Assembly (NCBI RefSeq): GCF_030646165.1
Contig: NZ_JAUTDO010000012.1
Location: 62,001 to 126,000 of the forward strand
Origin: Conexibacter sp. CPCC 206217
Lineage (GTDB): Bacteria; Actinomycetota; Thermoleophilia; Solirubrobacterales; Solirubrobacteraceae
Direction of reading: 5' to 3'
Length of the DNA: 64,000 bases
Part shown: one piece after another, positions 35,179 to 43,461 of the stretch
Layout: every line of letters begins with the position of its first letter
Numbering within the stretch: the stretch's first letter is position 1
Position numbers and translations under genes: made by a program
Notes under the pieces: generated by a model
Databases searched by the model: none
The model's input: the letters and a program-made list of their open reading frames with translations, nothing else
What the model was told of the DNA's origin: nothing

Positions 35179-35240
35179 GGTCCGCTCCTTCGTTGGCAGG
35201 CGGCCGGGCCCGGCCGCGACGAATGGAGGTGACGCTAGCG

Positions 35241-35429
35241 CTACAGCTCTGAGCTGTCGAGCGGCGCGAGCGGACCGGCGGCCACCTGCTGCGCGGCGCA
35301 CCAGGCCGTGAAGCGGCCTTCCGGCGTCGCGAGCCAGTCGTGCAGATCGCGTTCGAAGCGCAGCCAGCGGCGTGCGCGGAAGCCGACGAGGGGGAAGTCT
35401 TCGGTGTGGTCGATCGTCGTGTCAGGCAT
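35241..35429 (-). CDS. Small hypothetical protein upstream of ferritin-like gene
   Basis: 62 residues, acidic N-terminus then aromatic/basic segment (VGFRARRWLRFERDLHDWL, RFTAWCAAQQVAAG). No recognised family and no signal peptide. The ATG lies 5 bp from the tandem iron-box repeats, so it is the first gene under that operator. It is probably co-transcribed with the ferritin-like gene 62 bp on. Confidence 0.5.
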   Translation of the reverse strand: MPDTTIDHTEDFPLVGFRARRWLRFERDLHDWLATPEGRFTAWCAAQQVAAGPLAPLDSSEL

Positions 35430-35434
35430 GGTGG

Positions 35435-35462
35435 TTAGGTCGCCCTAAGAAGGTCGCCCTAA
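35435..35462. promoter_or_regulatory. Tandem DtxR/IdeR-like boxes
   Basis: TTAGGTCGCCCTAA (35435-35448) followed immediately by GAAGGTCGCCCTAA (35449-35462): a 14-bp unit repeated twice. The first copy has the full TTAGG-N4-CCTAA symmetry, the second a degenerate left half. It sits over the start of the small ORF, an ideal place for repression. Confidence 0.7.
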
Positions 35463-35553
35463 TGTAGCAAGCCCGGCACGTCAGGATGCAGACGCCCCGC
35501 CGCAGCCACGACCGACGACAGGTAGGGACGCCCGGCGACGGGTCAGCCCCCGC

Positions 35554-36552
35554 CTACCGCGCGTCCTTGGCCTCGTACAGCCGCAGGTCCGCGCGCGCGA
35601 GGCAGGCGTCGAGCGACTCGCCGCGCTGCCACGCGGCCACGCCGACCGACCAGCTCGCGTCGTGCGCCTCGCGCATCCGCGCCAGCGGTCTGCGCGCGTC
35701 CTCCTCCGAGGTCGCGGGGAACAGCACGACGAACTCGTCGCCGCCGAAGCGCGCGAGCAGGTCGCCCGGCCGCAGCGCCCGACCCCATTCGCGCGCGAGG
35801 TCTCTCAGCAGACGGTCGCCGGCGGCGTGGCCGTGCGCGTCGTTGACCTCCTTGAAGCCGTCGAGGTCGACGAGCGCGATCGTCGCCTGGTAGCCGGTCC
35901 GCCCCGCCAACGCCAGCTCGCGCGTCGCCGCCTTCGAGAAGCCGTTGCGGTTGAGCAGGCCGGTGAGGTGGTCGCCGTCGGCCTGCGAGCGCAGCCGTTC
36001 GCTGATCGTCCCGAGCGCGATCGCCGACGCCCACAGCGTCACGACGATGATCACGAACTGCGCCCCGGTTCTCGGCACGTCCGCGACGACGAAGGCGGCC
36101 GCGAGCCCGACCGTCATCAGCGCGACGTGCACCCGGATCGCCTGCCGCTCGAAGAAGATCGCGACGTAGACGGTCAGCCAGATCAGCGACCACGCCGTCA
36201 TCATCATGCCGCCGTTGGTCGCCGCCTGGCTGATCAGCAGACAGGCGCAGCCGCCGACGAACACGATCCCCGCGTGCAGCACCCACTGCGGGGCGCGCGC
36301 GCCGGCGGCCAGCACCCCGATGCCGACCACGAAGCCGATCGGCGTCAGCACGGCACCGAGCCGCACGGGCGCTCTGTCGGTCAACGGGAAGAGCGTCCCG
36401 AGCAGGCAGCAGAAGGCCGCCACGAGCAGCAGCAGGCCGAGCATCGCGACCTCCGGCGGGAGGCTCGCGCGCCAGTGGCTCAGTCGTCGCAGGTATCGGG
36501 CAGAGACCGGCATGCGCGCGGTCTCCCGTGCGCTCGCCCGGAATCGTTCCAT
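35554..36552 (-). CDS. Membrane-bound diguanylate cyclase (GGDEF)
   Basis: 332 residues. A membrane domain of about six hydrophobic helices (MLGLLLLVAAFCCLLGTLF through VIIVVTLWASAIALGT) is followed by a GGDEF domain with DHLTGLLNRNGF, DLDGFKEVNDAHGHAAGD and an intact GGDEF (ARFGGDEFVVLF). The product inhibition I-site RxxD lies exactly five residues before it (RPGDLLARF), so cyclase activity with feedback inhibition is expected. It makes c-di-GMP, the substrate of the HD-GYP enzyme encoded at 24658. ATG 36552 avoids an unlikely 68-residue Ser/Arg-rich extension. Confidence 0.9.
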   Translation of the reverse strand: MERFRASARETARMPVSARYLRRLSHWRASLPPEVAMLGLLLLVAAFCCLLGTLFPLTDRAPVRLGAVLTPIGFVVGIGVLAAGARAPQWVLHAGIVFVGGCACLLISQAATNGGMMMTAWSLIWLTVYVAIFFERQAIRVHVALMTVGLAAAFVVADVPRTGAQFVIIVVTLWASAIALGTISERLRSQADGDHLTGLLNRNGFSKAATRELALAGRTGYQATIALVDLDGFKEVNDAHGHAAGDRLLRDLAREWGRALRPGDLLARFGGDEFVVLFPATSEEDARRPLARMREAHDASWSVGVAAWQRGESLDACLARADLRLYEAKDAR

Positions 36553-36655
36553 CGCCTGGAGGATTCGGCACGGATCGCCTTGGGCTTGAGCGAACGTCTG
36601 TGCGCCGACAGGCGGCGCACGGTCGCAGTCAGTCTTCAGGGTGGGTCGCGACGCG

Positions 36656-37339
36656 TCAGGACGACGCGTCGGAGAACTCCTGGAACAGCCCGGTGACGAC
36701 GAACGCCGTCTGCTCGCCGATGTCGACGGCGTTGTCGCCGACGCGCTCCAGCGCACGCGCGACGAGGATCATGTGCGTCGCCCACTCGCGCGTGTCGGGG
36801 TCGTCGCCGATCTCGATCGCGAGCTGGAAGATCTCGCGCTGCAGGCGGTTGATCTTGCCGTCCTGGCGCACGAGGTCGCGCGCCAGCTCGACGTCACGCG
36901 CGGCGAACGCCGCCTTGCTCTGGCGCACGAGGCTGTCCGCCAGCGTCCCCATCTGCAGGATCTTCGACAGCAGCGGCGGATGCACCGGCGCTTCGTAGCC
37001 CGTCAGCGGGATCAGCTTCGCGATGTTGACGCACTGGTCGCCGATCCGCTCGATGTGCTTGATCACGTGCAGCAGCGCCGCGATCAGGCGCAAGTCTCCG
37101 GCGACCGGCGCCTGCCGCGCGAGCAGCGACAGGACGCCCTGGTTGACCTCCAGGTAGCGGCCGTCGACGCGATCGTCCTCGACTATCACCAGCTCGGCCA
37201 GCTCGACGTCCTGATGCTCCAGCGCCTGCAGCACGCGACCGAGCTGCCCCGTCACGAGGTCGACGCCGCCGAGCGCCTGGTGCTCGAGCTCGGCGAGCTC
37301 GTCCTGGAAGTGTCTGCGTCCGTCGTTGGCGATGGCCAC
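36656..37339 (-). CDS. phoU: Phosphate transport system regulator PhoU
   Basis: 227 residues, two PhoU three-helix repeats, each with the metal-binding E/D...RxxD signature (HIERIGDQCVNIAKL and ALERVGDNAVDIGEQ). PhoU links PstSCAB activity to phosphate signalling. Last gene of the pst operon, 4 bp after pstB. A paralogue at 41843 is divergently encoded on the other side of pstS. Confidence 0.95.
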   Translation of the reverse strand: MAIANDGRRHFQDELAELEHQALGGVDLVTGQLGRVLQALEHQDVELAELVIVEDDRVDGRYLEVNQGVLSLLARQAPVAGDLRLIAALLHVIKHIERIGDQCVNIAKLIPLTGYEAPVHPPLLSKILQMGTLADSLVRQSKAAFAARDVELARDLVRQDGKINRLQREIFQLAIEIGDDPDTREWATHMILVARALERVGDNAVDIGEQTAFVVTGLFQEFSDASS

Positions 37340-37343
37340 GACG

Positions 37344-38237
37344 CTATCCGAACTTGCCCGTCACGTACTCCTCCGTGCGCGAATCGTCCGGGTTCGTGAA
37401 GATCTTCGTCGTCGGGCCGTGCTCCACCAGCTCGCCGTCGAGCATGAACGCCGTCGAGTCGGCGACACGGGCCGCCTGCTGCATGTTGTGCGTGACGATC
37501 ACGATCGTGATCGAGTGCTTCAGCTCCTCGACCAGCTCCTCGATCTTCAGCGTCGAGATCGGGTCCAGCGCCGACGCCGGCTCGTCCATCAGCAGCACGT
37601 CGGGGTTGACCGCGAGCGCACGCGCGATGCAGAGGCGCTGCTGCTGGCCGCCGGAGAGGCCGATGCCGGGCTGGTCGAGACGGTCCTTGACCTCTTCCCA
37701 CAGGCCCGCGCCGCGCAGCGCTCTCTCGACGTTCTCGTGCTCGACCTTGCGCGCCGTCAGCTTCAGGCCCGAGCCGACGTTGTCGAAGATCGACATCGTC
37801 GGGAACGGGTTCGGCTTCTGGAACACCATGCCGATCGAGCGGCGCACGGCGACGACGTCGACCTTCGAGTCGTAGACGTCGACCTCGTCGAGCGTCACCC
37901 GACCCTGGGCTCTGGCGCCGGGGATCTCCTCGTGCATGCGGTTGATGCAGCGCACGACGGTCGACTTGCCGGAGCCCGACGGGCCGATCAGCGCCGTCGC
38001 CTTGTTCGCCTCGAACACCAGCGACAGATCCTTGACGGAGTGCATCCCGCCATACCAGGCGTTCAGTCTCTCCAGCTTGACGCCGGGCGCGACGCGCGTG
38101 ACGGTGCCCGCCTCGCGCGCCTGCACGACCGGCCGCTCCGGCGCGACGTGCTGCTCGAAGTCGGGCGCCGGCAGCGGGTTCTGCGAGCCGCCCACGGCGG
38201 TGTCCTCGCGCAGCGGATTCGTAAGGTCTTCGCTCAC
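37344..38237 (-). CDS. pstB: Phosphate ABC transporter ATP-binding protein PstB
   Basis: 297 residues, with an N-terminal extension of about 50 residues before the ABC domain. Walker A GPSGSGKST, Q-loop FQKPNPFPTMSIFDNV (PstB-specific), signature LSGGQQQRL, Walker B VLLMDEPASALDP and H-loop VTHNM are all intact. It drives high-affinity phosphate import. The start overlaps the pstA stop by 4 bp (ATGA). Confidence 0.97.
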   Translation of the reverse strand: MSEDLTNPLREDTAVGGSQNPLPAPDFEQHVAPERPVVQAREAGTVTRVAPGVKLERLNAWYGGMHSVKDLSLVFEANKATALIGPSGSGKSTVVRCINRMHEEIPGARAQGRVTLDEVDVYDSKVDVVAVRRSIGMVFQKPNPFPTMSIFDNVGSGLKLTARKVEHENVERALRGAGLWEEVKDRLDQPGIGLSGGQQQRLCIARALAVNPDVLLMDEPASALDPISTLKIEELVEELKHSITIVIVTHNMQQAARVADSTAFMLDGELVEHGPTTKIFTNPDDSRTEEYVTGKFG

Positions 38238-39106
38238 GACAAACGGCTCCTTCGCTGGATCAGTCGCGCCAGCAGGGTCAGGATCAGGATCATCACCACG
38301 AGGGTGAGTGCGGCACCCCAGGCGATCGCGACAAGGCGGTCCTGCGCCTGTCCGACGTTCTGGAAGATCAACAGCGGCAGCGAGTTCATGCGGTCGTCGA
38401 GGTTGAACGTCGTCGCATTGACGAACGCCGCCGTGAACAGCAGCGGAGCGGTCTCGCCGGCCGCGCGCGCGACCGCGAGCAGCATGCCCGTGACCATGCC
38501 CGGCAGCGCCGCCGGCAGGACGACCCGCATGATCGTGCGCCAGCGTGGTGCGCCGAGCGCGTACGACGCCTCGCGCAGCGTGTTGGGCACGAGCAGCAGC
38601 ACGACCTCGGCCGAGCGCGTCACGACCGGCAGCATCAGCAGCGCGAGCGCGATCGAGCCCTTGTACCCGGCGAACGACGTGCCGCCGAAGCCGGAGATCA
38701 CCAGCGTGATGTAGACGAACAGGCCGAAGACGATCGACGGCACGCCCGTCATCACGTCGATGAAGTAGCGGACCGCGTGCGCGAGCTTGGACTCTCTGCC
38801 GTACTCGACGAGCCAGACCGCGACGCCGATGCCGATCGGGATCGCGACGACGGCCGCGAGCGCGACCATCAGGACCGTGCCGACGATGGCGCTCTTGATG
38901 CCGCCCGGATCGCCGAGGAACGAGCCGCTTGGGTCGGTCGTGAAGAAGCTCCAGCTGATCGCGCCGAGGCCCTTCTTGAGCAGGTAGTAGACGACCAGCA
39001 CGAGCGGCACGAGCGCGACGAGCGTGAGCGCGAGCACGAAGCCGCGCCAGCCCTTGTCGACGCGCTGGCGGCGCGGGCTGACGGATTCGATCTTGAACGC
39101 GCTCAT
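38234..39106 (-). CDS. pstA: Phosphate ABC transporter permease PstA
   Basis: 290 residues, six hydrophobic helices, with the ABC permease EAA loop (ASYALGAPRWRTIMRVVLPAALPGMVTG) and PstA-typical MTGVPSIVFGLFVY and ARAAGETAPLLFTA motifs. It forms the membrane channel with PstC. It overlaps pstC and pstB by 4 bp each, indicating translational coupling. Confidence 0.96.
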   Translation of the reverse strand: MSAFKIESVSPRRQRVDKGWRGFVLALTLVALVPLVLVVYYLLKKGLGAISWSFFTTDPSGSFLGDPGGIKSAIVGTVLMVALAAVVAIPIGIGVAVWLVEYGRESKLAHAVRYFIDVMTGVPSIVFGLFVYITLVISGFGGTSFAGYKGSIALALLMLPVVTRSAEVVLLLVPNTLREASYALGAPRWRTIMRVVLPAALPGMVTGMLLAVARAAGETAPLLFTAAFVNATTFNLDDRMNSLPLLIFQNVGQAQDRLVAIAWGAALTLVVMILILTLLARLIQRRSRLS

Positions 39107-40110
39107 CCCGCCATCCCCGCTGCCGGCTTGCGGGCAGCGCGCGTACCGCGCTCGGCCCGCACGACGAAGGTGCGTGCGATCGCGTTGACCAGCAGCGTCA
39201 GCACGAACAGCACGAGGCCGGCCGCGATCAGCGCGGCGCGGTGCTGCGGATCGGAGGCCGCCTCGCCGAACTCGTTCGCGATCACGGCCGCGAGCGTGTA
39301 GCCCTGCTGGAAGATCGAGTCACCGATCACCGGCGCGTTGCCGATCACGAGCGTGACGGCGATCGTCTCGCCGATCGCGCGGCCGAGGCCGAGCATCGCG
39401 CCACCGGCGATGCCGGCGCGCGAGTACGGGATCACGGCCATGCGGATCATCTCCCAGCGCGTCGCGCCGAGCGCGAGCGCCGCCTCCTTGTGCTCGCGCG
39501 GGACGGTCGACATGACCTCGCGTGAGATCGCCGAGCAGATCGGCAGGATCATGATCGCGAGGATCAGCCCGGCGATGAAGTAGTTCGGTCCGGCGACCGT
39601 CCCCCCGACGAACGGGATGAACGAGAAGGTGTCGGCGAACCATCTCTCGGCCGGCTGCAGCTTGGGGATCAGGAAGAAGAAGCCCCAGAGGCCGTAGACG
39701 ACGGAGGGGACCGCGGCCAGCAGCTCGACGAGCACCGTCATCGGCTGTCTGATGCGGCGCGGCGCGAGCTCGGTGACGTAGAGCGCGGTCGCGACCGCGA
39801 CCGGCACGCCGATCACCAGCGCGATCACCGACGTTATGAGCGTGCCGGCGATCAGCGGAACTGCACCGTAGATCTGTCTCGACGGAATCCAGTCGGCGCC
39901 GAAGAGGTAGCTGAAGACCCCCTCGTCGGAGAAGACCGGCTCCGACTCGATGATCAGTCGGATGAAGAAGAACGCGATGAGGACGATGACGCCGACCGAC
40001 AGCGCCGTCAGTCCCCATTTCAGAACGCGATCGGGAAGCCGGGCCGCCGGAGAGCCCTCCAGCTGCTCTCTTCGGCGTTCCCCGGCGGCTTTGAGTGTTC
40101 CGGCTCCCAT
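39103..40110 (-). CDS. pstC: Phosphate ABC transporter permease PstC
   Basis: 335 residues. A charged N-terminal segment is followed by six membrane helices with PstC motifs LLAAVPSVVYGLWGFFFLIP, the EAA loop EAALALGATRWEMIRMAVIPYSRAGI and LGRAIGETIAVTLVIG. It pairs with PstA and lies 6 bp after pstS. Confidence 0.96.
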   Translation of the reverse strand: MGAGTLKAAGERRREQLEGSPAARLPDRVLKWGLTALSVGVIVLIAFFFIRLIIESEPVFSDEGVFSYLFGADWIPSRQIYGAVPLIAGTLITSVIALVIGVPVAVATALYVTELAPRRIRQPMTVLVELLAAVPSVVYGLWGFFFLIPKLQPAERWFADTFSFIPFVGGTVAGPNYFIAGLILAIMILPICSAISREVMSTVPREHKEAALALGATRWEMIRMAVIPYSRAGIAGGAMLGLGRAIGETIAVTLVIGNAPVIGDSIFQQGYTLAAVIANEFGEAASDPQHRAALIAAGLVLFVLTLLVNAIARTFVVRAERGTRAARKPAAGMAG

Positions 40111-40116
40111 GTCAGA

Positions 40117-41253
40117 TCAGCCCGCGGGAACCTCGATCGGGGCGCCGTCGCACTGCAGTGCGTCGACTCTGGCCTGCGCTCTGGTCTTGATCGAGTCGGG
40201 CAGCGGCGCGTACGCGAGGTCCGGCGCGACTTCCTGGCCGGTGCCGAGGGCGTAGTTCAGCCACGCCTTCGTGTTGATCGCGACCTGTCTGTCGAGCCCG
40301 GCTCTGCAGGCGTCCTGCCACACGAGCAGGAACGTGACGGCGGTGATCGGGTAGACCTGATCGCCGTCGGCGTTGATCGTCGCGAAGCGCAGGTCGGCGG
40401 GCGGGTTGGCGCCCTCGCCGGCGGCCGAGGTGGCCTCCAGCGTCGGCTCGACGAAGTTGCCGGCCTTGTTCTGCACGGCAGCGGTCGTGAAGTCGTTCTG
40501 CAGGGCGTAGGCCTGCTCGACGTAGCCGACCGCGCCGGCCGTCTGCTTGACGCAGCCCGCGACGCCGTCGTTGCCTCTGGCGCCCGTTCCGGTCGGCCAC
40601 TGGACGCTCTTGTCCGTGCCCGGGCCGTCTCTCCAAGCTCTGGAGTAGTCGCTCAGGAAGAGCGTGAAGTTCGCCGTCGTGCCCGACTCGTCGGAGCGGT
40701 GGCAGACGGTGATGTCCGTGTCAGGAAGGTCGATGCCGTCGTTCAGTCTCGCGATCGCGGCGTCGTTCCACTTCGTGATTCTGCCGAGGAAGATGTCGGC
40801 GATCGTCGGACCGTCGAGTCTCAGACCTCTTTCGAGACCATCGACGTTGTACGAGACGGTGACGGCGCCGAGGACGGTCGGAACGTGGACCGGCTCGCCC
40901 TTTCTCTGGGCCGCTCTGAGCTCGTCCTCGTCGAGCGCCGCGTCGGTCGCGCCGAAGTCGACGGTGCCCTCGGTGAACTGGGCGATGCCGCCACCGGAGC
41001 CGATGCCCTGGTAGTTGACGGTGACGCCAGACTCCTCGCCGAATCTGCTGGCCCACTCGCTGTAGACCGGCTGCGGGAAGGTGGCGCCCGCGCCGTTGAG
41101 CGTGCCGCTCAGCTGAGCCGTGTCGGCCGAGCCGGAGCTGGAGCTGGTGCTGCTGCCGGTGTCGCTGCTGCTGTCGTCATTGCTGCCGCATGCCGCCATG
41201 CTCAGCGCGATCGCGCCAGCTGCGGCCGCAGCGAGAATTCTCGAGTACCTCAT
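40117..41253 (-). CDS. pstS: Phosphate-binding lipoprotein PstS
   Basis: 378 residues. A lipoprotein signal (ILAAAAAGAIALSMAAC) with lipobox Cys22 is followed by a Ser/Asp-rich linker and the periplasmic-binding-protein fold with phosphate-binding segments GAGATFPQPVYSEWA, GIGSGGGIAQFTEG, DFGATDAAL and RSDESGTTANFTLFLSDY. It captures phosphate outside the membrane for PstCAB. ATG 41253 is chosen because it gives the compact lipoprotein signal. Arg codons are often AGA here, as in several other exported proteins of this window. Confidence 0.96.
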   Translation of the reverse strand: MRYSRILAAAAAGAIALSMAACGSNDDSSSDTGSSTSSSSGSADTAQLSGTLNGAGATFPQPVYSEWASRFGEESGVTVNYQGIGSGGGIAQFTEGTVDFGATDAALDEDELRAAQRKGEPVHVPTVLGAVTVSYNVDGLERGLRLDGPTIADIFLGRITKWNDAAIARLNDGIDLPDTDITVCHRSDESGTTANFTLFLSDYSRAWRDGPGTDKSVQWPTGTGARGNDGVAGCVKQTAGAVGYVEQAYALQNDFTTAAVQNKAGNFVEPTLEATSAAGEGANPPADLRFATINADGDQVYPITAVTFLLVWQDACRAGLDRQVAINTKAWLNYALGTGQEVAPDLAYAPLPDSIKTRAQARVDALQCDGAPIEVPAG

Positions 41254-41310
41254 GTAGTCCTTTCTCCGTGCGACGGTGTTGGCAGCGTCACAGGGGATGG
41301 ACTGCATCCT

Positions 41311-41360
41311 GTTATCGCGCAGTGTCCGGACTGTTTAAACATTGTGAACCCGGCGATAAC
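41311..41360. promoter_or_regulatory. Symmetric repeats in the pstS / wHTH divergent promoter region
   Basis: GTTATCGC (41311-41318) and GCGATAAC (41353-41360) form an inverted repeat centred close to the palindrome GTTTAAAC (41333-41340), and TGTCCGG occurs at 41323 and 41362. It could hold phosphate-responsive operators for both divergent units. Confidence 0.45.
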
Positions 41361-41438
41361 ATGTCCGGCCACACGCTCTTTTCGGCCGATACACAGTTTG
41401 GTAACAAGCTGGCAACCGGCGCGCACCATCCTTGTCCA

Positions 41439-41843
41439 ATGGCACGCGTGCCCAGAGACGAGGAGTTGAGAGCAGGTCCGCTGCGAGTCTTCCCCAACGG
41501 ATACACGGCTCGAACCGACGCGGGCGTGATTCCCTTGACCCCGCGCGAGTTCGAGCTGCTGGTCGAGTTGATGCGCCGTCCTGACGAGGTGCTGTCACGC
41601 ACCTGGCTGTACGAGCAGTGCTGGGGACATGCGATGGATCCGACGGATCGTGCGGTCGACGTCTATGTGCGCAAGCTGCGCGCAAAGCTTGACATCGCGC
41701 TGCCGGCCTGGCGCTTCATTCATACGCATTACCGACTCGGTTACCGCTTCTCGCCACAGCCGAGCGAGCTCGCACAGGAGCAGGACGAGGCCGGCGACGC
41801 CGGCGCGCGCCGCGTCGGCGGCCATCTCGAGATGAGGGTGTGA
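41439..41843 (+). CDS. Stand-alone PhoB/OmpR-type winged-helix DNA-binding protein (no receiver domain)
   Basis: 134 residues, only a Trans_reg_C winged helix: PLRVFPNGYTARTDAG strand region, LTPREFELLVELMRRPDEVLSRTWLYEQCWGH, DRAVDVYVRKLRAKL recognition helix and the wing YRLGYRF. PhoB homologues carry a receiver domain of about 120 residues in front; none is present, and the upstream 185 bp has no room for one. It is divergent from pstS and its stop overlaps the start of the second phoU (TGATG). A phosphate-regulator role independent of phosphorylation, perhaps through PhoU, is inferred. Confidence 0.82.
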   Translation: MARVPRDEELRAGPLRVFPNGYTARTDAGVIPLTPREFELLVELMRRPDEVLSRTWLYEQCWGHAMDPTDRAVDVYVRKLRAKLDIALPAWRFIHTHYRLGYRFSPQPSELAQEQDEAGDAGARRVGGHLEMRV

Positions 41844-42562
41844 TGGCCCGGGTGGCGCCGTCAAGAACCGGCGAGCGCTTCCAAGAACGGCTGGACGGAC
41901 TCGAGTCGCTGGCGCTCTACGGGCTCGACCTCGCGCGCGACCAGCTCGTCAGCGTGACCGACGCGATCGAGCACCAGGACGTCGCGCTCGCGCGCGCGGT
42001 GGTGCACGGCGACGACGAGATCGACCGCCTCTACGCCGAGCTGCACGCCGGCATCCTCGAGCTGCTGGCGCTGCGCGCGCCGGTCGCGAGCGACCTGCGC
42101 CGCGCGATGGCGCTGTTCCACGTCGGGCGCACGCTGGAGCGGATGGGCGACCAGTGCGTCAACGTCGCCAAGCTCGTGCCGCTCGACGGCTACCACCCGC
42201 CCGTCCACGTGATCCTGCTCGAGGAGCTGGGCGTGATGGGGAGGCTCGTGGCCGCCGAGATGGAGCAGTGCAAGCGCGCGTTCCAGACGCGCGACCTGCT
42301 GCTCGCGCGCGACCTGCTGCACCAGGACCGCGACGTCAACGAGCTGAACCGTCGCGTCTTCCACTTCGCCTGGCTGAGCGGGACCGACGTCGACACGCGC
42401 GAGTGGGCGATGCACATGATCCTCGCCGCGCGCGCGATCGAGCGGATCGGCGATCAGACGATCGACGTCGGCGAGCAGCTCGCGTTCATGATGACGGGCA
42501 ACTTCGAGGAGTTCCGCGACTCCTCGCACCCGTCGCCGAGCGACGCCGCCGACGCGATATAG
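41843..42562 (+). CDS. Second PhoU-family protein
   Basis: 239 residues, paralogue of the pst-operon PhoU with the same two metal-site repeats (TLERMGDQCVNVAKLVPLDGY and AIERIGDQTIDVGEQ). ATG 41843 shares one nucleotide with the stop of the winged-helix gene, so the two proteins are made together. This pairing suggests PhoU2 is the direct partner of the receiver-less DNA-binding protein. It ends 3 bp from the convergent SDR gene. Confidence 0.9.
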   Translation: MARVAPSRTGERFQERLDGLESLALYGLDLARDQLVSVTDAIEHQDVALARAVVHGDDEIDRLYAELHAGILELLALRAPVASDLRRAMALFHVGRTLERMGDQCVNVAKLVPLDGYHPPVHVILLEELGVMGRLVAAEMEQCKRAFQTRDLLLARDLLHQDRDVNELNRRVFHFAWLSGTDVDTREWAMHMILAARAIERIGDQTIDVGEQLAFMMTGNFEEFRDSSHPSPSDAADAI

Positions 42563-42565
42563 GCG

Positions 42566-43342
42566 CTACGGCACCGCCGTGACGCTGCCGCCGTCGACCT
42601 GCACCGCGGCACCGCTGACGTAGGAGCCCGCGTCCGACAGCAGGAAGGCGACGAGACGGCCCAGCTCGGCCGGGTCGCCGTAGCGGCCCAGCGGGATCGT
42701 CGCCTCGACGGCGGCGCGCGCCTCCTCCACGCTGATCCCCTCTCGCTGCGACCGCGCCGTGTCGAGCGAGCGGCCGCGGTCGGTGTCGAAGCGGCCGGGG
42801 CCGACGCTGTTGACACGGATCTCCGGCCCCAGCTCGCGCGCGAGCACCTTCGCCAGCGCGGCGACGCCCGGGCGCAGCACGTTCGACGTGTCGAGGCCGG
42901 GGATCGGCTGGCGGACGCTGGAGGAGGTGATGAAGACGACCGAACCGCCGTCGTCGGCCTTCAGCGTCGGCACGAGCGCGCGCAGCAGCCGCAGCGGGCC
43001 GCCGATCAGCAGCTCGTACGCTCCCAGCCACTGCTCGTCGCTGAGCGCGAGCGCTCTGCCGGCCGGCGGGCCGCCGCCGTTGATCACGACGCCGTCGAGC
43101 CGTCCGCCGGCGTCTGCGACGGCCCGCTGCACCGTCGCGACCGCGTCCGGCGCGGCGATGTCGGCGGCGAGCGGAAGAACCGCGTCGCCCAGCTCCTCGC
43201 GCAGCGCGTCGAGCGTCTCCCGCGTGCGCGACAGCGCCAGCACGCGCGCGCCGCCCGCGACCAGCTCCGCCGTCACCGCGCGCCCGAGTCCGCGGCTCGC
43301 GCCGCCGACGAGGTGGGTCCGTCCTTCGAGGTCGAGCTTCAT
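42566..43342 (-). CDS. SDR-family protein lacking the canonical YxxxK tyrosine
   Basis: 258 residues, Rossmann SDR with LVGGASRGLGRAVTAEL, DIAAPDAV, INGGGPPAG (in place of NNAG), a catalytic-position Ser in FITSSSVRQP and the C-terminal GRYGDPAELGRLVAFLLSDAGSYVSGAAVQVDGG of the FabG-like group. Where YxxxK should occur the sequence reads SNVLRPGVAALAK. The Tyr is therefore absent, as in one known SDR subgroup with SNxLRAGV. Substrate unknown; activity could be altered or lost. Confidence 0.82.
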   Translation of the reverse strand: MKLDLEGRTHLVGGASRGLGRAVTAELVAGGARVLALSRTRETLDALREELGDAVLPLAADIAAPDAVATVQRAVADAGGRLDGVVINGGGPPAGRALALSDEQWLGAYELLIGGPLRLLRALVPTLKADDGGSVVFITSSSVRQPIPGLDTSNVLRPGVAALAKVLARELGPEIRVNSVGPGRFDTDRGRSLDTARSQREGISVEEARAAVEATIPLGRYGDPAELGRLVAFLLSDAGSYVSGAAVQVDGGSVTAVP

Positions 43343-43388
43343 GCCGGGCAGGGTAGCCGCGATGCCGCGGCAGCGCCTCGAAACGACT

Positions 43389-43421
43389 CCGGCCCGCCCG
43401 TCTGGTCGACGGCCGGGCCGG
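43389..43421 (-). terminator. Terminator hairpin after the Clp gene
   Basis: CCGGCCCG pairs with CGGGCCGG (43389-43396/43414-43421), extended by CCGT/ACGG. It starts about 40 bp past the Clp stop on the minus strand. Confidence 0.6.
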
Positions 43422-43461
43422 GGTTCGTGCGGGGACGCAACTCGTGGGTGGTGCCGTTCGC

